Shown here piece by piece: positions 1 to 8,841 of a stretch of DNA of 64,000 nt. The position numbers were made by a program, and so were the translations under genes. The notes under the pieces are model-generated. The model worked only from the letters and a program-made list of their open reading frames with translations. It was not told the DNA's origin and made no database searches. Where the stretch lies: positions 1 through 64,000 of the forward strand of contig JAHBTD010000004.1 of the NCBI GenBank assembly GCA_019638775.1. The letters run 5' to 3'. The stretch comes from Fimbriimonadaceae bacterium. Lineage in GTDB: Bacteria; Armatimonadota; Fimbriimonadia; Fimbriimonadales; Fimbriimonadaceae. Position 1 is the first letter of the stretch, and each line of letters starts with the position of its first letter.

Positions 1-29
1 CAGATATCCCGCAAAGAACGCAAAAACTG

Positions 30-61
30 CAACACAAAGAAGGCAACGCTTCGTCGTTGCC
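30..61 (-). terminator. Probable rho-independent terminator of carA
   Basis: Positions 42-61 form a 7-bp perfect stem (GGCAACG / CGTTGCC) around a 6-nt loop. Read on the minus strand, just after the carA stop, it is followed by a T-rich run (TTCTTTGTGTTGCAGTTTTT). Confidence 0.55.
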
Positions 62-67
62 GCTCTA

Positions 68-1177
68 CTAAACCTTCGCCCCCGCCATCAACTCCACAAA
101 CTCAGGGAAATAAGGCCGACTATCCCACGGCCCCGGTGCCGCCTCAGGGTGGTACTGGATCGACGACGCCATCTCCGACTTCACCCGAATCCCTTCCACC
201 GTCTCATCGTTCAAGTTAAGTTGAGTGACCTCAGCCCCGGTGCCAGAGAGAGAGTCTGGATCAACCGCGTATCCGTGATTCTGTGAGGTGATCGTCACCT
301 TCCCCGTGAGCAAATCCTTGACCGGGTGGTTCGACCCCCGATGTCCGAATTTCAGCTTGAACGTCTTGCCGCCGACCGCCTGGCAGAGCAGCTGGTTCCC
401 AAGGCAAATCCCAAACATCGGCCTCTTCCCAAGGAGATTACGCACCGTCTCAACCACAGGACCAAGCCGCGCTGGGTCGCCTGGGCCAGGGGATAGCAAA
501 ATCCCATCCGGTCGCCACTCCAAAATCTCCTCAGCCGTACGCGTTGCTGGCAGCACGATCGGCTGGCATCCCGCGTTGTAAAACCGCCTCAGGATGTTAT
601 ATTTTAGGCCGCAGTCGATCACCACAAGCCGCAATCGCGAGGGATCGTCCGGTATCTCTATCGACTCCTTCCCAACCGGCCCCCATTTGTAGGGCGCCTT
701 GGTCGTGACGGAGTACACAAAATCCATCTCGTCGTAGTTCTTCGCTTGCTGGAGCTTCTTCAGGGCTTCATCGGGGGAGCCGTTCGTAATCATCCCCATC
801 TCCACGCCACCGCTACGGATGTGCTGGGTGATCGCGCGCGTGTCTAAGCCCTGAATGGCGGTGATTTCCCGCTCTTTCAAAAACTGATCGAGGGTTTTGG
901 TGCTGCGCCAGTTCGAAGGCGAGTCGCAGGCTTCCTTCACGATGAAGCCGGTGGGCTGCACGCGGTCAGACTCAAAGTCGTCTTCGTTGATGCCGTAGTT
1001 CCCGATCAGCGGATAGGTGAGCATCACCATTTGGCCCGCATAACTGGGGTCGGTAAGAATCTCTTGGTACCCGGTCATCCCAGTGTTGAACACGACCTCG
1101 CCGACGGTGTCGGCCTGCGCGCCAAGGGGGTTGCCTTCGTAGATGCTGCCGTCGCTAAGAACCAGGTAAGTCGCCAA
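68..1177 (-). CDS. carA: Carbamoyl-phosphate synthase small (glutaminase) subunit
   Basis: The glutaminase subunit of carbamoyl-phosphate synthase hydrolyses glutamine and passes ammonia to CarB for pyrimidine and arginine synthesis in the cytoplasm. The N-terminal CPSase_sm_chain domain begins ATYLVLSDGSIYEG and the C-terminal class I glutamine amidotransferase domain carries the nucleophile motif GICLGNQLL and the histidine-glutamate motif YHPEAAPGP. Two TTG starts are possible. I chose 1177 because AGAAGGA lies 7 bases upstream and the protein then begins at the family's usual MATYLVL-like position, giving 369 residues; the longer form starts at 1213 and adds 12 unconserved residues. carB is not in the window. 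The gene lies 140 bp downstream of aspS on the same strand but has its own -10-like element. Confidence 0.95.
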   Translation of the reverse strand: MATYLVLSDGSIYEGNPLGAQADTVGEVVFNTGMTGYQEILTDPSYAGQMVMLTYPLIGNYGINEDDFESDRVQPTGFIVKEACDSPSNWRSTKTLDQFLKEREITAIQGLDTRAITQHIRSGGVEMGMITNGSPDEALKKLQQAKNYDEMDFVYSVTTKAPYKWGPVGKESIEIPDDPSRLRLVVIDCGLKYNILRRFYNAGCQPIVLPATRTAEEILEWRPDGILLSPGPGDPARLGPVVETVRNLLGKRPMFGICLGNQLLCQAVGGKTFKLKFGHRGSNHPVKDLLTGKVTITSQNHGYAVDPDSLSGTGAEVTQLNLNDETVEGIRVKSEMASSIQYHPEAAPGPWDSRPYFPEFVELMAGAKV

Positions 1178-1225
1178 TTTCGATCCTTCTGGCCCGGGTG
1201 TCGAAAACCGCAACGGACCTTACGG

Positions 1226-1234
1226 AATATACCA
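1226..1234 (-). promoter_or_regulatory. Extended -10 promoter element for carA
   Basis: On the minus strand TGGTATATT matches an extended -10 (TGnTATAAT) about 50 bases upstream of the TTG start at 1177. No clear -35 is seen, as expected for extended -10 promoters. This is a motif match only. Confidence 0.35.
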
Positions 1235-1319
1235 GAGCGCCCCAGCATCGAGGCCTAACTTTAGGCCGAACGAACGCGCAAAAAATGCGCGCTGGCAAAA
1301 TCAAAAAGCTTTCCAGGAA

Positions 1320-3134
1320 CTACGATCCCGGAGCAAGCTGCAGACCCGTTTCAACCCACTGAATAGAATCAATCGCACTCGGCGCATCCATCAGCGGATC
1401 GTAACCGTTGCCGATCTTCGGAAACGCCATCACTTCGCGAATGTTGTCCTCGTTCAGCAGCAGCATAATCAAGCGGTCGATGCCGGGAGCCAGCCCGCCA
1501 TGCGGGGGCGCACCGTATTGGAAAGCCTCAAGAATATGCCCAAACCGCTCCTGCTGTGTGGTCTCATCAATGCCGAGCAAGGTGAATATCCGTGCCTGAA
1601 CGTCCGACCTGTGAATTCGGATCGAACCCGAACACCATTCATAGCCGTTGCAAACAACGTCATAACAGTCGGCCCGCATCCGCCCGGGGTCAGATTCCAA
1701 GAAGATGAGGTCCTCGTGCTTGGGGCTGGTGAACGGGTGGTGCACCGAATCCCATCGGTTGTGGTCAGGGTTCCACTCCACCAACGGAAAATCCAGCACC
1801 CAGATGAATTTGAGTTTTCGAGGATCATCGAGCTTGCAACGCTCGCCGATCTCATTCCGCAAGCGGCTCAGCACGTTATTGCCGGGCATATACTCATCGG
1901 CGATAAAGCAGAGCAGATCGCCCTCTTCGGCCTTGGCAGTCTCCGTGATCTTATCGAGCTCGTCCTGCGAAAAGAACTTGGCGATTGATCCTCGAACCGG
2001 CAGGCCACTCGTGGTGCGCAGCGCACCCTCGCCGTCCCCGATGATAAGCGAAGCCATGCCCTTCGCACCAAACTCCTTACAGAATGTTTCAAGCTCGCCA
2101 ATCTCTTTTCGCGAGAGTCCCGCCCCACCGGGGTAGCGGACGCCACGAACCATTCCGCCATTCTCAACCGTGCTCTTAAACACGCCAAAGCCGGAGTCCT
2201 TCACCGCATCGGTGATGTCAAAAAGTCGGAGGTCAAAACGTAGGTCCGGCTTGTCCGTGCCATAGAACCGGATCGCTTCGTCGTAGCTCAACCGCTCAAA
2301 CGATTCGACCAGGTCCTTTTCAAGCCCAAACTCCTTGATCAATTCGTTGCAGACCTTGATCGTCATCTCTTCGCAGATGTTCAGCACATCTTCCTGTGTG
2401 ACAAACGACATCTCAAGGTCGAGCTGGGTGAATTCGGGCTGGCGGTCTGCGCGCTGAGCTTCGTCGCGGAAACATTTGGCGATCTGGTAATAGCGCTCCA
2501 TGCCGCCCACCATCAAAAGCTGCTTGTACTGCTGCGGACTTTGCGGGAGCGCGTAAAACTGGCCAGGGTCGAGTCGGTAAGGCACAAGATAGTCACGAGC
2601 GCCCTCAGGCGTGGATTTGGTGAGGATCGGTGTCTCCACCTCAACAAAATCTCGCTCATCCAAAAATCGGCGTATCTTCCCAATCGCAGCGGCGCGCAGC
2701 GCCATCTTTCGGTACATCGCCGGGCGTCGAAGGTCGAGATAGCGATGCTTAATGCGCAGTTCCTCGTTAACGTTCTTCATCTGCTCCTCGTCGCTGATCG
2801 GGAAAGGCAGAAGCTTCGACACACTCAGGACCTGATAGCCCGACACAAGCACTTCGATCTCGCCGGTAGCCATCCGAGGGTTCTTGGTCTCTTCGCTTCG
2901 CATGCGAACTTCGCCCTGAACGCTCAGACAGAACTCCGTCTTAATCTCAGCGAGCTTCGGAAACTTCTGCGGATCAAGGAAGAGCTGAATCAAACCCGTA
3001 CGGTCACGCAGGTCGATAAAGTACAGCCCGCCAAGGTCGCGGATGCGATGCACCCACCCGTTCAGTACCACTTGGGAACCGTCGTGCTCGGGTCGGAGAG
3101 TGCCGCAAGAATGAGTCCGTTGCAAAAAGCTCAT
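1320..3134 (-). CDS. aspS: Aspartate--tRNA ligase
   Basis: Class II aminoacyl-tRNA synthetase that charges tRNA-Asp. The 604 residues match the bacterial-type length of about 590. An N-terminal OB-fold anticodon-binding domain (about residues 15-105, GWVHRIRDLGGLYFIDLRDR) is followed by the catalytic core with motif 2 (CFRDEAQRADRQPEFTQLD, near residue 220), a bacterial GAD insertion (about 290-420), and motif 3 (GLAPGIDRLIMLL, near 555). Bacterial enzymes usually read FRDEDLRADRQPEFTQ, so EAQ is a mild variation. Whether it also charges tRNA-Asn depends on gatCAB elsewhere and cannot be judged here. The ATG at 3134 gives a normal N-terminus. Confidence 0.96.
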   Translation of the reverse strand: MSFLQRTHSCGTLRPEHDGSQVVLNGWVHRIRDLGGLYFIDLRDRTGLIQLFLDPQKFPKLAEIKTEFCLSVQGEVRMRSEETKNPRMATGEIEVLVSGYQVLSVSKLLPFPISDEEQMKNVNEELRIKHRYLDLRRPAMYRKMALRAAAIGKIRRFLDERDFVEVETPILTKSTPEGARDYLVPYRLDPGQFYALPQSPQQYKQLLMVGGMERYYQIAKCFRDEAQRADRQPEFTQLDLEMSFVTQEDVLNICEEMTIKVCNELIKEFGLEKDLVESFERLSYDEAIRFYGTDKPDLRFDLRLFDITDAVKDSGFGVFKSTVENGGMVRGVRYPGGAGLSRKEIGELETFCKEFGAKGMASLIIGDGEGALRTTSGLPVRGSIAKFFSQDELDKITETAKAEEGDLLCFIADEYMPGNNVLSRLRNEIGERCKLDDPRKLKFIWVLDFPLVEWNPDHNRWDSVHHPFTSPKHEDLIFLESDPGRMRADCYDVVCNGYEWCSGSIRIHRSDVQARIFTLLGIDETTQQERFGHILEAFQYGAPPHGGLAPGIDRLIMLLLNEDNIREVMAFPKIGNGYDPLMDAPSAIDSIQWVETGLQLAPGS

Positions 3135-3298
3135 GAAGGGATGAAGGATACCTTCGGTATCTAACCGGACCAGGGCCTAGTCCACGACAACTTATTGGGG
3201 GAATTGGCGTACCTATTATTGATTCCAAAACTTGGCCCAAATTCTCCCGTTGCGGTGCCGATGCTCGTCGCCTCGCGGGTACCCTTGAGAAAGCTCCC

Positions 3299-4357
3299 AT
3301 GTCCACCATCGCCACGCCCCCCGTCAGACCTGATCGCACGATCCCCAACTACCGTCAGCAAGTCCGCAAGGCCCTGCCCGATGAGTATTTCAAACCCCAG
3401 CCTGCCCAGCTATGGTGGTTTGTCCCCCATACCGCGATTATCGGCACCAGCCTTTGGCTCCTAACGGCGCACTTTTCATGGTGGCTCGCCCCAATCCTTT
3501 CGTTAATCATTGGGCACTCTTTCGGCTGTCTCGGATTCCTGTCGCACGAGATCGGCCATGGCGCTGCCATCACCAACCTTCGCGTCCGCGACATCTTCAG
3601 CGGAATCGGATTCTCGCCGTTTTACATCAGTCCGCTGCTGTGGCGGCAATGGCACAACTCCGACCACCACAACAACACTCAAGTTGAAGGCATCGACCCC
3701 GACCACCTCTTCACGATTGAGGACTACAAGAACAACCCGATCCTGCGTGGGCTCTACAAGATGTCGCCACTGGCCCGAAACATCGTTATCTTTTCGTCCT
3801 TTACCTACCGGATGAATCAGCAGACTTTGCGAATGCTGATCCACTACCTCAAGGACCCAAAGACCGCAAAGCGAACCAAGTGGATCATGTTCACGCAAAC
3901 GCTTGCTCAAGTGAGCTTCTGGGTAGCGCTGACGCTGTTCTTAGGAACACAAGTTTTCTGGTGGGGCTACTTCATCCCGCTCCTCGTCGCCAACTCGATT
4001 GCCATCAGCTATATCGCGACGAACCACTTTTTGAATCCGCTTGCCGATGAGAACGACGTCCTCGCCACGTCGCTGACGGTCACTCTTCCCAAGTGGTGCC
4101 GCTTCCTCGATCCTTGGCATCAGCACTTCGGAGCGCACGTCGCCCACCACCTCTTCCCCCAAGCGCCGACGAAGTACACGCGCAAAATTGAAGAGAAGAT
4201 CGAAGAGCTTTGGCCCGATCGCTACCACTCGATGACGATCTTCCGAGCCTTGCAACTCCTGTGGAAGACGCCTTGGGTTTATGAGGACAAAACGACGCTG
4301 CTCGACCCCCACCGCGAGGAACGCCACAAAACCCTCGGCCACGGTCTCAAGAAATAA
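3299..4357 (+). CDS. Membrane fatty acid desaturase (di-iron, three His boxes)
   Basis: Integral-membrane acyl desaturase that inserts a double bond in lipid acyl chains using a di-iron centre. The three histidine clusters are all present: HEIGHG at residues 83-88, HNSDHH at 119-124, and the HVAHH type near 280 (HQHFGAHVAHHLFP). Hydrophobic segments flank them (about 43-75 and 200-235). The length of 352 is normal for the family. It starts 164 bp from aspS, transcribed divergently, and is followed by ccmE after 138 bp. The exact regiochemistry and substrate (acyl-lipid or acyl-CoA) cannot be read from the sequence. Confidence 0.88.
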   Translation: MSTIATPPVRPDRTIPNYRQQVRKALPDEYFKPQPAQLWWFVPHTAIIGTSLWLLTAHFSWWLAPILSLIIGHSFGCLGFLSHEIGHGAAITNLRVRDIFSGIGFSPFYISPLLWRQWHNSDHHNNTQVEGIDPDHLFTIEDYKNNPILRGLYKMSPLARNIVIFSSFTYRMNQQTLRMLIHYLKDPKTAKRTKWIMFTQTLAQVSFWVALTLFLGTQVFWWGYFIPLLVANSIAISYIATNHFLNPLADENDVLATSLTVTLPKWCRFLDPWHQHFGAHVAHHLFPQAPTKYTRKIEEKIEELWPDRYHSMTIFRALQLLWKTPWVYEDKTTLLDPHREERHKTLGHGLKK

Positions 4358-4478
4358 GCGTTCGACAGAATCTCAGTATTCAAAAGACAGAACGGTCCGG
4401 TTTATGCTTCGGCGCTCAAGACTGACCGACGAAGCACAGACCGGCAAATCGACCCAGCGAGTTCAGCGCAGAACTCGC

Positions 4479-4484
4479 TACAAT
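4479..4484 (+). promoter_or_regulatory. -10-like element TACAAT ahead of ccmE
   Basis: TACAAT ends 11 bases before the ccmE ATG. Initiation about 7 bases downstream would give a leader of only about 5 nucleotides. There is no convincing -35 and no strong Shine-Dalgarno. Confidence 0.3.
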
Positions 4485-4495
4485 AGCTTTGAGCC

Positions 4496-4918
4496 ATGAA
4501 CAAAGGAGCCATCGTTTCGATCATCCTGGGCACGCTTGCAATGGGTGGAATGGTATTCGCCTTCCTCAGCCAAGCAAGCCCCTACGTCACGATCGCTGAG
4601 GCCCGCAGCACTCAAGGTGACAGCCTCCACGTCCCCGGAGACATCGTGAAGGAGACCTTCCAACAGAACGTGAAGGATCAAACCGCGACCTTCGACATCA
4701 TCGATGAAAAGGGAGATCGAGTCACCGTCATTTCGCAAGAGGTGCCAGCAAACATGGGCAGTGCCACCAAAGTAGTGGCGATTGGCAAGATGAGCGGCGA
4801 GGTGTTCCACGCAAGGAAGCTCCTCGTAAAGTGCCCGACAAAGTACAAGGGAGAAGCAAAGCCGGATTACAGTGCAGGCACACCCAGCGTTGCTCAGGCC
4901 GCATCGGTAACCCGATAG
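4496..4918 (+). CDS. ccmE: Cytochrome c maturation heme chaperone CcmE, CXXXY type
   Basis: CcmE is the periplasmic, membrane-anchored heme chaperone of system I cytochrome c maturation; it binds heme covalently and hands it to CcmF. The 140-residue protein has one N-terminal membrane anchor (residues 5-24) and the OB-fold core (DSLHVPGDIVKETFQ, and VVAIGKMSGEVFHARKLL). In most bacteria heme is bound by the histidine of an HXXXY motif. Here the aligned site is C113-P-T-K-Y117, so the heme ligand position is cysteine. CXXXY CcmE is known from some archaea and sulfate reducers. ccmF follows after 24 bp; ccmABCD and ccmH are not in the window. The identity is firm from fold and neighbour. Confidence 0.9.
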   Translation: MNKGAIVSIILGTLAMGGMVFAFLSQASPYVTIAEARSTQGDSLHVPGDIVKETFQQNVKDQTATFDIIDEKGDRVTVISQEVPANMGSATKVVAIGKMSGEVFHARKLLVKCPTKYKGEAKPDYSAGTPSVAQAASVTR

Positions 4919-4942
4919 ACCTTACAGGAAAGTCAAAATCCC

Positions 4943-7342
4943 TTGGAAGAACAGACGCTCGATTTAAGCCAGTTTTCTGAAGCCCCCCAATGGTCTGTCC
5001 TTCTTGGCAATGGATTCGGACGTTGGCTCATTCTCGCCGGATTTGCCCTGTTCCTCCTGAGCGCGGTGGCATGGATTCTATCCCCACGGAACCCGCGATA
5101 TGAGAAGATCGGACGCATGGCATTTACGCACGGGAGCGCCACGATCTTCGGGGCTTTCGTAACGCTCGCCATCCTCTTCATCAACAACCGCTTTGAGTAC
5201 TACTACGTTTGGTCGCACTCCGACACGCTGAACTCCCTGCAATACAAGATCGCCGCGATCTGGTCCGGACAGGAAGGCAGCTTCATGCTGTGGGCCGTCG
5301 CTGCTGCGATATTCGGACTGTTAACCGTCCGAGGGACCGGTCCTTATCGACGGTGGTTCACTGTAGTCTACGCGCTGTTCTTGGGTGGGCTCTGCGGCGT
5401 CATGTCGTACGAATCGGCGTTTCGTCTTGTCGATTCTATGCACGGCAAGACCTTGGTGCCTATCGAAGGCGCGGGGCTCTCACCCTCCCTGCTGAACTAC
5501 TGGATCGTCATCCACCCCCCCACGATCTTCCTTGGTTTTGGCTCCTTGACGGTGCTCTTTGCCTACGCAGTCGCCGCGTTTATCGAGAAGAACCCTGTCG
5601 AATGGGTTCCAAGGGCTCGCCCTTGGGCGATCGTCTCCCTAACCTTCCTTGGAGTCGGACTCTGTATGGGTGGCTTTTGGGCGTATGAAACGCTCGGATG
5701 GGGCGGGTTCTGGGCGTGGGACCCGGTCGAGAACACAAGCTTCGTCCCTTGGGTGTTCTTAGCCATCCTCATACACGGATTCCTCATTCAGCAGGCTAAA
5801 AAGAGGTGGTACGTCTCCAACTTGGTTTTTGCCGGGCTCCCCTTCCTCATGTTTCTTTACGGCACGTTTCTGACGAGGTCGGGGATGCTTGGCAACACGA
5901 GCGTTCATAGCTTTGCGCAGATGGACAACAAGGCGCTCAAGCTTCTTGTCGGAATGTGCAGCATCTTTGTCATCGGGTTTATCGGACTTGCAATCTGGCG
6001 AGGCAGACATATCCGCAAGGAGTTTGCACCCCAAGCCACACCTGAAACGAGCGGTGTTGCCCGAGAAAAGATGTATCTGCTTGGCAGCTACGCTCTCACA
6101 TTTTTTGCCATCTCAACCGCAGTTGGAATGAGTGTTCCATTCATTCAAGGCATCTTCCACCAACCCCAGAAGGTCGTTGAAGAAGGACTTTATCACAACA
6201 TACTGGTCTGGCCCTTCATCCCCATCATGCTGCTCATGGCAGCGGCTCCCTTTGTGAGTTGGCGAGGGACAAGTTGGAAGGAGCTGCTGAACAAGCTCTA
6301 TCTGATCCTTTGCGTGACCATCTTCACCGTCGGCATCCTAGGCATTGTCATTAAGACGTCATCGGTTAAGTTTGAAGCCGATTTGAGCCACAACATAGCG
6401 ATGCCGTTCGGCAGGCATCTCCCGGCCTATGTCTGGACATTGATCCTTGCCGGGCTCTGTATCTTCGTGGTTGTTGCTCACCTTTGGAAAGCCATCGAGC
6501 TCTATCGAAAGAACCGCCCCAGTGTTGCCGGTTTCATGTCGCACGTTGGCCTGGGCATCACTCTGGCTGGCTTGGTGATCTCTCGGGGGCTTGAGACGGA
6601 GCAAGAACTCATCACACAAAAGGGTAAGCCATCGCCGGGGCTTGGATACGCCGTCAACTTCATCGGACCCACCAAGGATTATCGCGACCGCACGAACCGT
6701 GTCGAATTCCAAATGATCGGCGATGGAGGTTCGTTCACGGCACGCCCCTCACTGTACTACCGTGAGCAAAGAGACCCCGAAACCGGTCAAACCCAGCTTG
6801 AGCCATTCGCTTGGCCCTACATCCACAGGGGGCTGCTTAACGACGTCTATTTCACCCTCGGGGCAATGCAGCTGAATGCCACCGACTTAGTTTCGATCAA
6901 GCCAGACGAAACCATTGTCATGGATAGCTTCAAGGTCACTTACCTTGAGATGATACGCACGGGCAACCCTGGACAGGTCGGCACCGAGTTCGGAGCGAAA
7001 CTGAAGTTCGTTTCCGACACCGGTGAGGAGTACGTCGTCACCCCGAAGATGAGGATCACAGACTCCGGTCCTACGTTCGATCCAGATTTCATCGGCACCG
7101 ACTACTTCATAACAATCCAGCGACTGGACGCCGGCACCAAGGCAGCCTGGGTTCAACTGCACTTCATGGAGCCGCTATGGCCCATCAAGCTTTACTATAA
7201 GCCGTTTGTCGGGCTTGTCTGGTTGGGCACTGGTATCATGGCCCTCGCCGGGCTCTTTGCAGCCTGGAACCGAAAGTCCCGGCGCGCAACGCCAACCGAG
7301 GATCAGACGAAGGAAGAAACGGGGACTTCACCCCAACAATAA
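4943..7342 (+). CDS. ccmF: Cytochrome c heme lyase subunit CcmF
   Basis: CcmF is the multi-pass inner-membrane protein that attaches heme from holo-CcmE to apocytochrome c. The 799 residues contain many membrane segments, the heme-handling WWD-type motif GGFWAWDPVENTSFVPW (near residue 255), and the CcmF_C extension. A large soluble loop (about residues 560-740) precedes a last membrane helix, and the tail is charged. Translation starts at TTG 4943, with GGAA about 12 bases upstream; 24 bp separate it from ccmE. panD starts 5 bp after its stop, so the three genes probably share an mRNA. Length is at the upper end for the family. Confidence 0.94.
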   Translation: MEEQTLDLSQFSEAPQWSVLLGNGFGRWLILAGFALFLLSAVAWILSPRNPRYEKIGRMAFTHGSATIFGAFVTLAILFINNRFEYYYVWSHSDTLNSLQYKIAAIWSGQEGSFMLWAVAAAIFGLLTVRGTGPYRRWFTVVYALFLGGLCGVMSYESAFRLVDSMHGKTLVPIEGAGLSPSLLNYWIVIHPPTIFLGFGSLTVLFAYAVAAFIEKNPVEWVPRARPWAIVSLTFLGVGLCMGGFWAYETLGWGGFWAWDPVENTSFVPWVFLAILIHGFLIQQAKKRWYVSNLVFAGLPFLMFLYGTFLTRSGMLGNTSVHSFAQMDNKALKLLVGMCSIFVIGFIGLAIWRGRHIRKEFAPQATPETSGVAREKMYLLGSYALTFFAISTAVGMSVPFIQGIFHQPQKVVEEGLYHNILVWPFIPIMLLMAAAPFVSWRGTSWKELLNKLYLILCVTIFTVGILGIVIKTSSVKFEADLSHNIAMPFGRHLPAYVWTLILAGLCIFVVVAHLWKAIELYRKNRPSVAGFMSHVGLGITLAGLVISRGLETEQELITQKGKPSPGLGYAVNFIGPTKDYRDRTNRVEFQMIGDGGSFTARPSLYYREQRDPETGQTQLEPFAWPYIHRGLLNDVYFTLGAMQLNATDLVSIKPDETIVMDSFKVTYLEMIRTGNPGQVGTEFGAKLKFVSDTGEEYVVTPKMRITDSGPTFDPDFIGTDYFITIQRLDAGTKAAWVQLHFMEPLWPIKLYYKPFVGLVWLGTGIMALAGLFAAWNRKSRRATPTEDQTKEETGTSPQQ

Positions 7343-7347
7343 AGAAG

Positions 7348-7710
7348 ATGCGTCTAAATCACCTGCTTAAGGCAAAGCTGCACCACGCTCGCGTGACCTA
7401 CGCCAATCCCGAGTATGTCGGCAGCATCGAGATCGACCGCGATCTGATGGAGCGGATCGGCATCCAAGACGGCGAACACGTCTATATCTGGGCAGTCGAT
7501 CACACATCGCGAATCGAGACTTACGCATTCGCCGGACCGAAGGGTGTGATCGGTCTGAACGGTGGCGCGGCTCACTTCTTCAAACCGGGTGATCGCCTCG
7601 TCATCGCTGCATTCACCTGGACGGACGAAGAAATCATTCCCAAGATGCTTTGGCTGGGTGAAAACAACGAAGTCCTCCGGGACATGACGCCGTTTAGCGT
7701 TGTAGGGTAG
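7348..7710 (+). CDS. panD: Aspartate 1-decarboxylase (pyruvoyl enzyme)
   Basis: PanD makes beta-alanine from aspartate for pantothenate and CoA synthesis. The pro-enzyme cleaves itself between Gly25 and Ser26 (motif YVGSIEID) to form the pyruvoyl cofactor. Other family motifs present are MRLNHLLKAKLHHARVT at the N-terminus and GVIGLNGGAAH in the core. The length of 120 residues is normal. Its ATG lies 5 bp after the ccmF stop with AAAGAAG as ribosome site, which suggests translational coupling to the ccm genes even though the pathways are unrelated. Confidence 0.96.
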   Translation: MRLNHLLKAKLHHARVTYANPEYVGSIEIDRDLMERIGIQDGEHVYIWAVDHTSRIETYAFAGPKGVIGLNGGAAHFFKPGDRLVIAAFTWTDEEIIPKMLWLGENNEVLRDMTPFSVVG

Positions 7711-7797
7711 TAAGGGGTAAGGTGTAAGGGTCGTAAGGGGATTTATCACTACCCTCCCCATTCATCATTCATCGTTCATAACTCATCGTTCTCTTCA
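7707..7797 (+). repeat. Short-period intergenic repeats (GTAAGG and TTCATC types)
   Basis: After panD come degenerate tandem copies of GTAAGGG (7710-7740), then of TTCATCA/TTCATCG (7750-7797). They resemble short-period repeat tracts in many other gaps of this window. Confidence 0.6.
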
Positions 7798-7809
7798 ACG
7801 CCCAATGCC

Positions 7810-8373
7810 ATGAATCTGCAATCTTTGCTCGAATCTTCCGGCGCGATTCTGCGCGGGCATTTCCTTCTCACCAGCGGACGTCATTCCGACGTCTACTTCG
7901 AGAAGTTTCGAGTTCTTGAGCGCCCCGACGTCCTCTCGGCTCTTTGCACCGAGATCGCCGAACATTTCCGCGATTCAGGAATCGAACTGGTTGCCGGACC
8001 CACAACCGGCGGGATTATCATCGCCTTCGAGGTCGCCCGCCAAATGGGCTTGCCGTCGATTTACGTGGAAACAGAGAATGGGGTCAAAACCCTCCGCCGC
8101 GGAGCCTCAATAGCACCAGGCGCGAAGACTCTGATCGTGGACGACGTGCTCACAACCGGCAGATCGGTTGTCGAAACAATCCAGGTCGTGAAAGACGCGG
8201 GTGGGGTTCCATCTGGAGTTGGCGTTCTTATTGACCGTGCGCAAAGCCCGCTCGATTTTGGTTGTCCCCAGTTCGCCGCCTACAAGGTGGAAGCCGTAAG
8301 CTATGCACCCGAAGAGGTGCCCGATTGGCTCGCTGCCGTGCCGATTCAAAAGCCTGGGACACGAGTCCAGTAA
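7810..8373 (+). CDS. pyrE: Orotate phosphoribosyltransferase
   Basis: Transfers the phosphoribosyl group of PRPP to orotate to make OMP, step five of pyrimidine synthesis. The 187-residue protein has the N-terminal hood (LRGHFLLTSGRHSDVYFEKF) and the PRPP-binding motif TLIVDDVLTTGRSV near residue 112. Starting at ATG 7810 gives the standard N-terminus. carA of the same pathway is also in this window, on the opposite strand. Confidence 0.95.
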   Translation: MNLQSLLESSGAILRGHFLLTSGRHSDVYFEKFRVLERPDVLSALCTEIAEHFRDSGIELVAGPTTGGIIIAFEVARQMGLPSIYVETENGVKTLRRGASIAPGAKTLIVDDVLTTGRSVVETIQVVKDAGGVPSGVGVLIDRAQSPLDFGCPQFAAYKVEAVSYAPEEVPDWLAAVPIQKPGTRVQ

Positions 8374-8433
8374 GCTCACACTGCATCCAATCAATGCTCC
8401 CCTACGTCTCGTATCCATAGAGGTAGATAGTTC

Positions 8434-8793
8434 ATGGATAACGACAGCGGTTCCGTCTTTGCGATTATGAGCGTCGGCATGTGGTTCGGCTTGTTCATTC
8501 TGGTCTACGTAGTGCAAGCAGTAGCGCTAATGACCATCGCGAACAAGACAGGCACAGAAAACTCGTGGATGGCGTGGATTCCCATTCTGAACGTCCTGCT
8601 CATGCTGAGCATCGCTGGCCTCGACTGGTGGTACATCCTCATAATGCTCATCCCATGCGTGGGATGGCTGGTCGTCCTCTACGCTTGGTGGCTGATCTGT
8701 GAAGAACGCGGCAAACCCGGCTGGATATCGCTGCTGCAGCTTGTGCCATGTATCGGATTCTTTGTGCCACTTTACGTCGCATTTGTTGACTGA
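8434..8793 (+). CDS. Small multi-pass membrane protein, DUF5684-like
   Basis: A 119-residue protein with about four hydrophobic segments (residues 11-32, 45-60, 64-87, 98-117). The pattern NKTGTENSWMAWIPILN, then LICEERGKPGW and a final helix, resembles DUF5684-type proteins, often found near signal peptidases or stress genes. The function is unknown. AGAGGTAG lies about 10 bases before the ATG. A strong terminator follows. Confidence 0.7.
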   Translation: MDNDSGSVFAIMSVGMWFGLFILVYVVQAVALMTIANKTGTENSWMAWIPILNVLLMLSIAGLDWWYILIMLIPCVGWLVVLYAWWLICEERGKPGWISLLQLVPCIGFFVPLYVAFVD

Positions 8794-8810
8794 TCCACTC
8801 CAAACCAAGG

Positions 8811-8841
8811 AAAAGACCGCTCACCCGAGCGGTCTTTTTTT
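8811..8841. terminator. Bidirectional rho-independent terminator
   Basis: AAAAGACCGCTC and GAGCGGTCTTTTTT form a 12-bp perfect stem with an ACCC loop, followed by a T run on the plus strand and, mirrored, on the minus strand. It closes the 119-residue gene on the plus strand and the UGA-containing gene on the minus strand. Confidence 0.9.

Noticed and set aside
1261-1300. Small GC-rich hairpin between aspS and carA as a terminator
   Set aside because: CGCGCA/TGCGCG stem is short with the T run in the loop, and no T tract follows.
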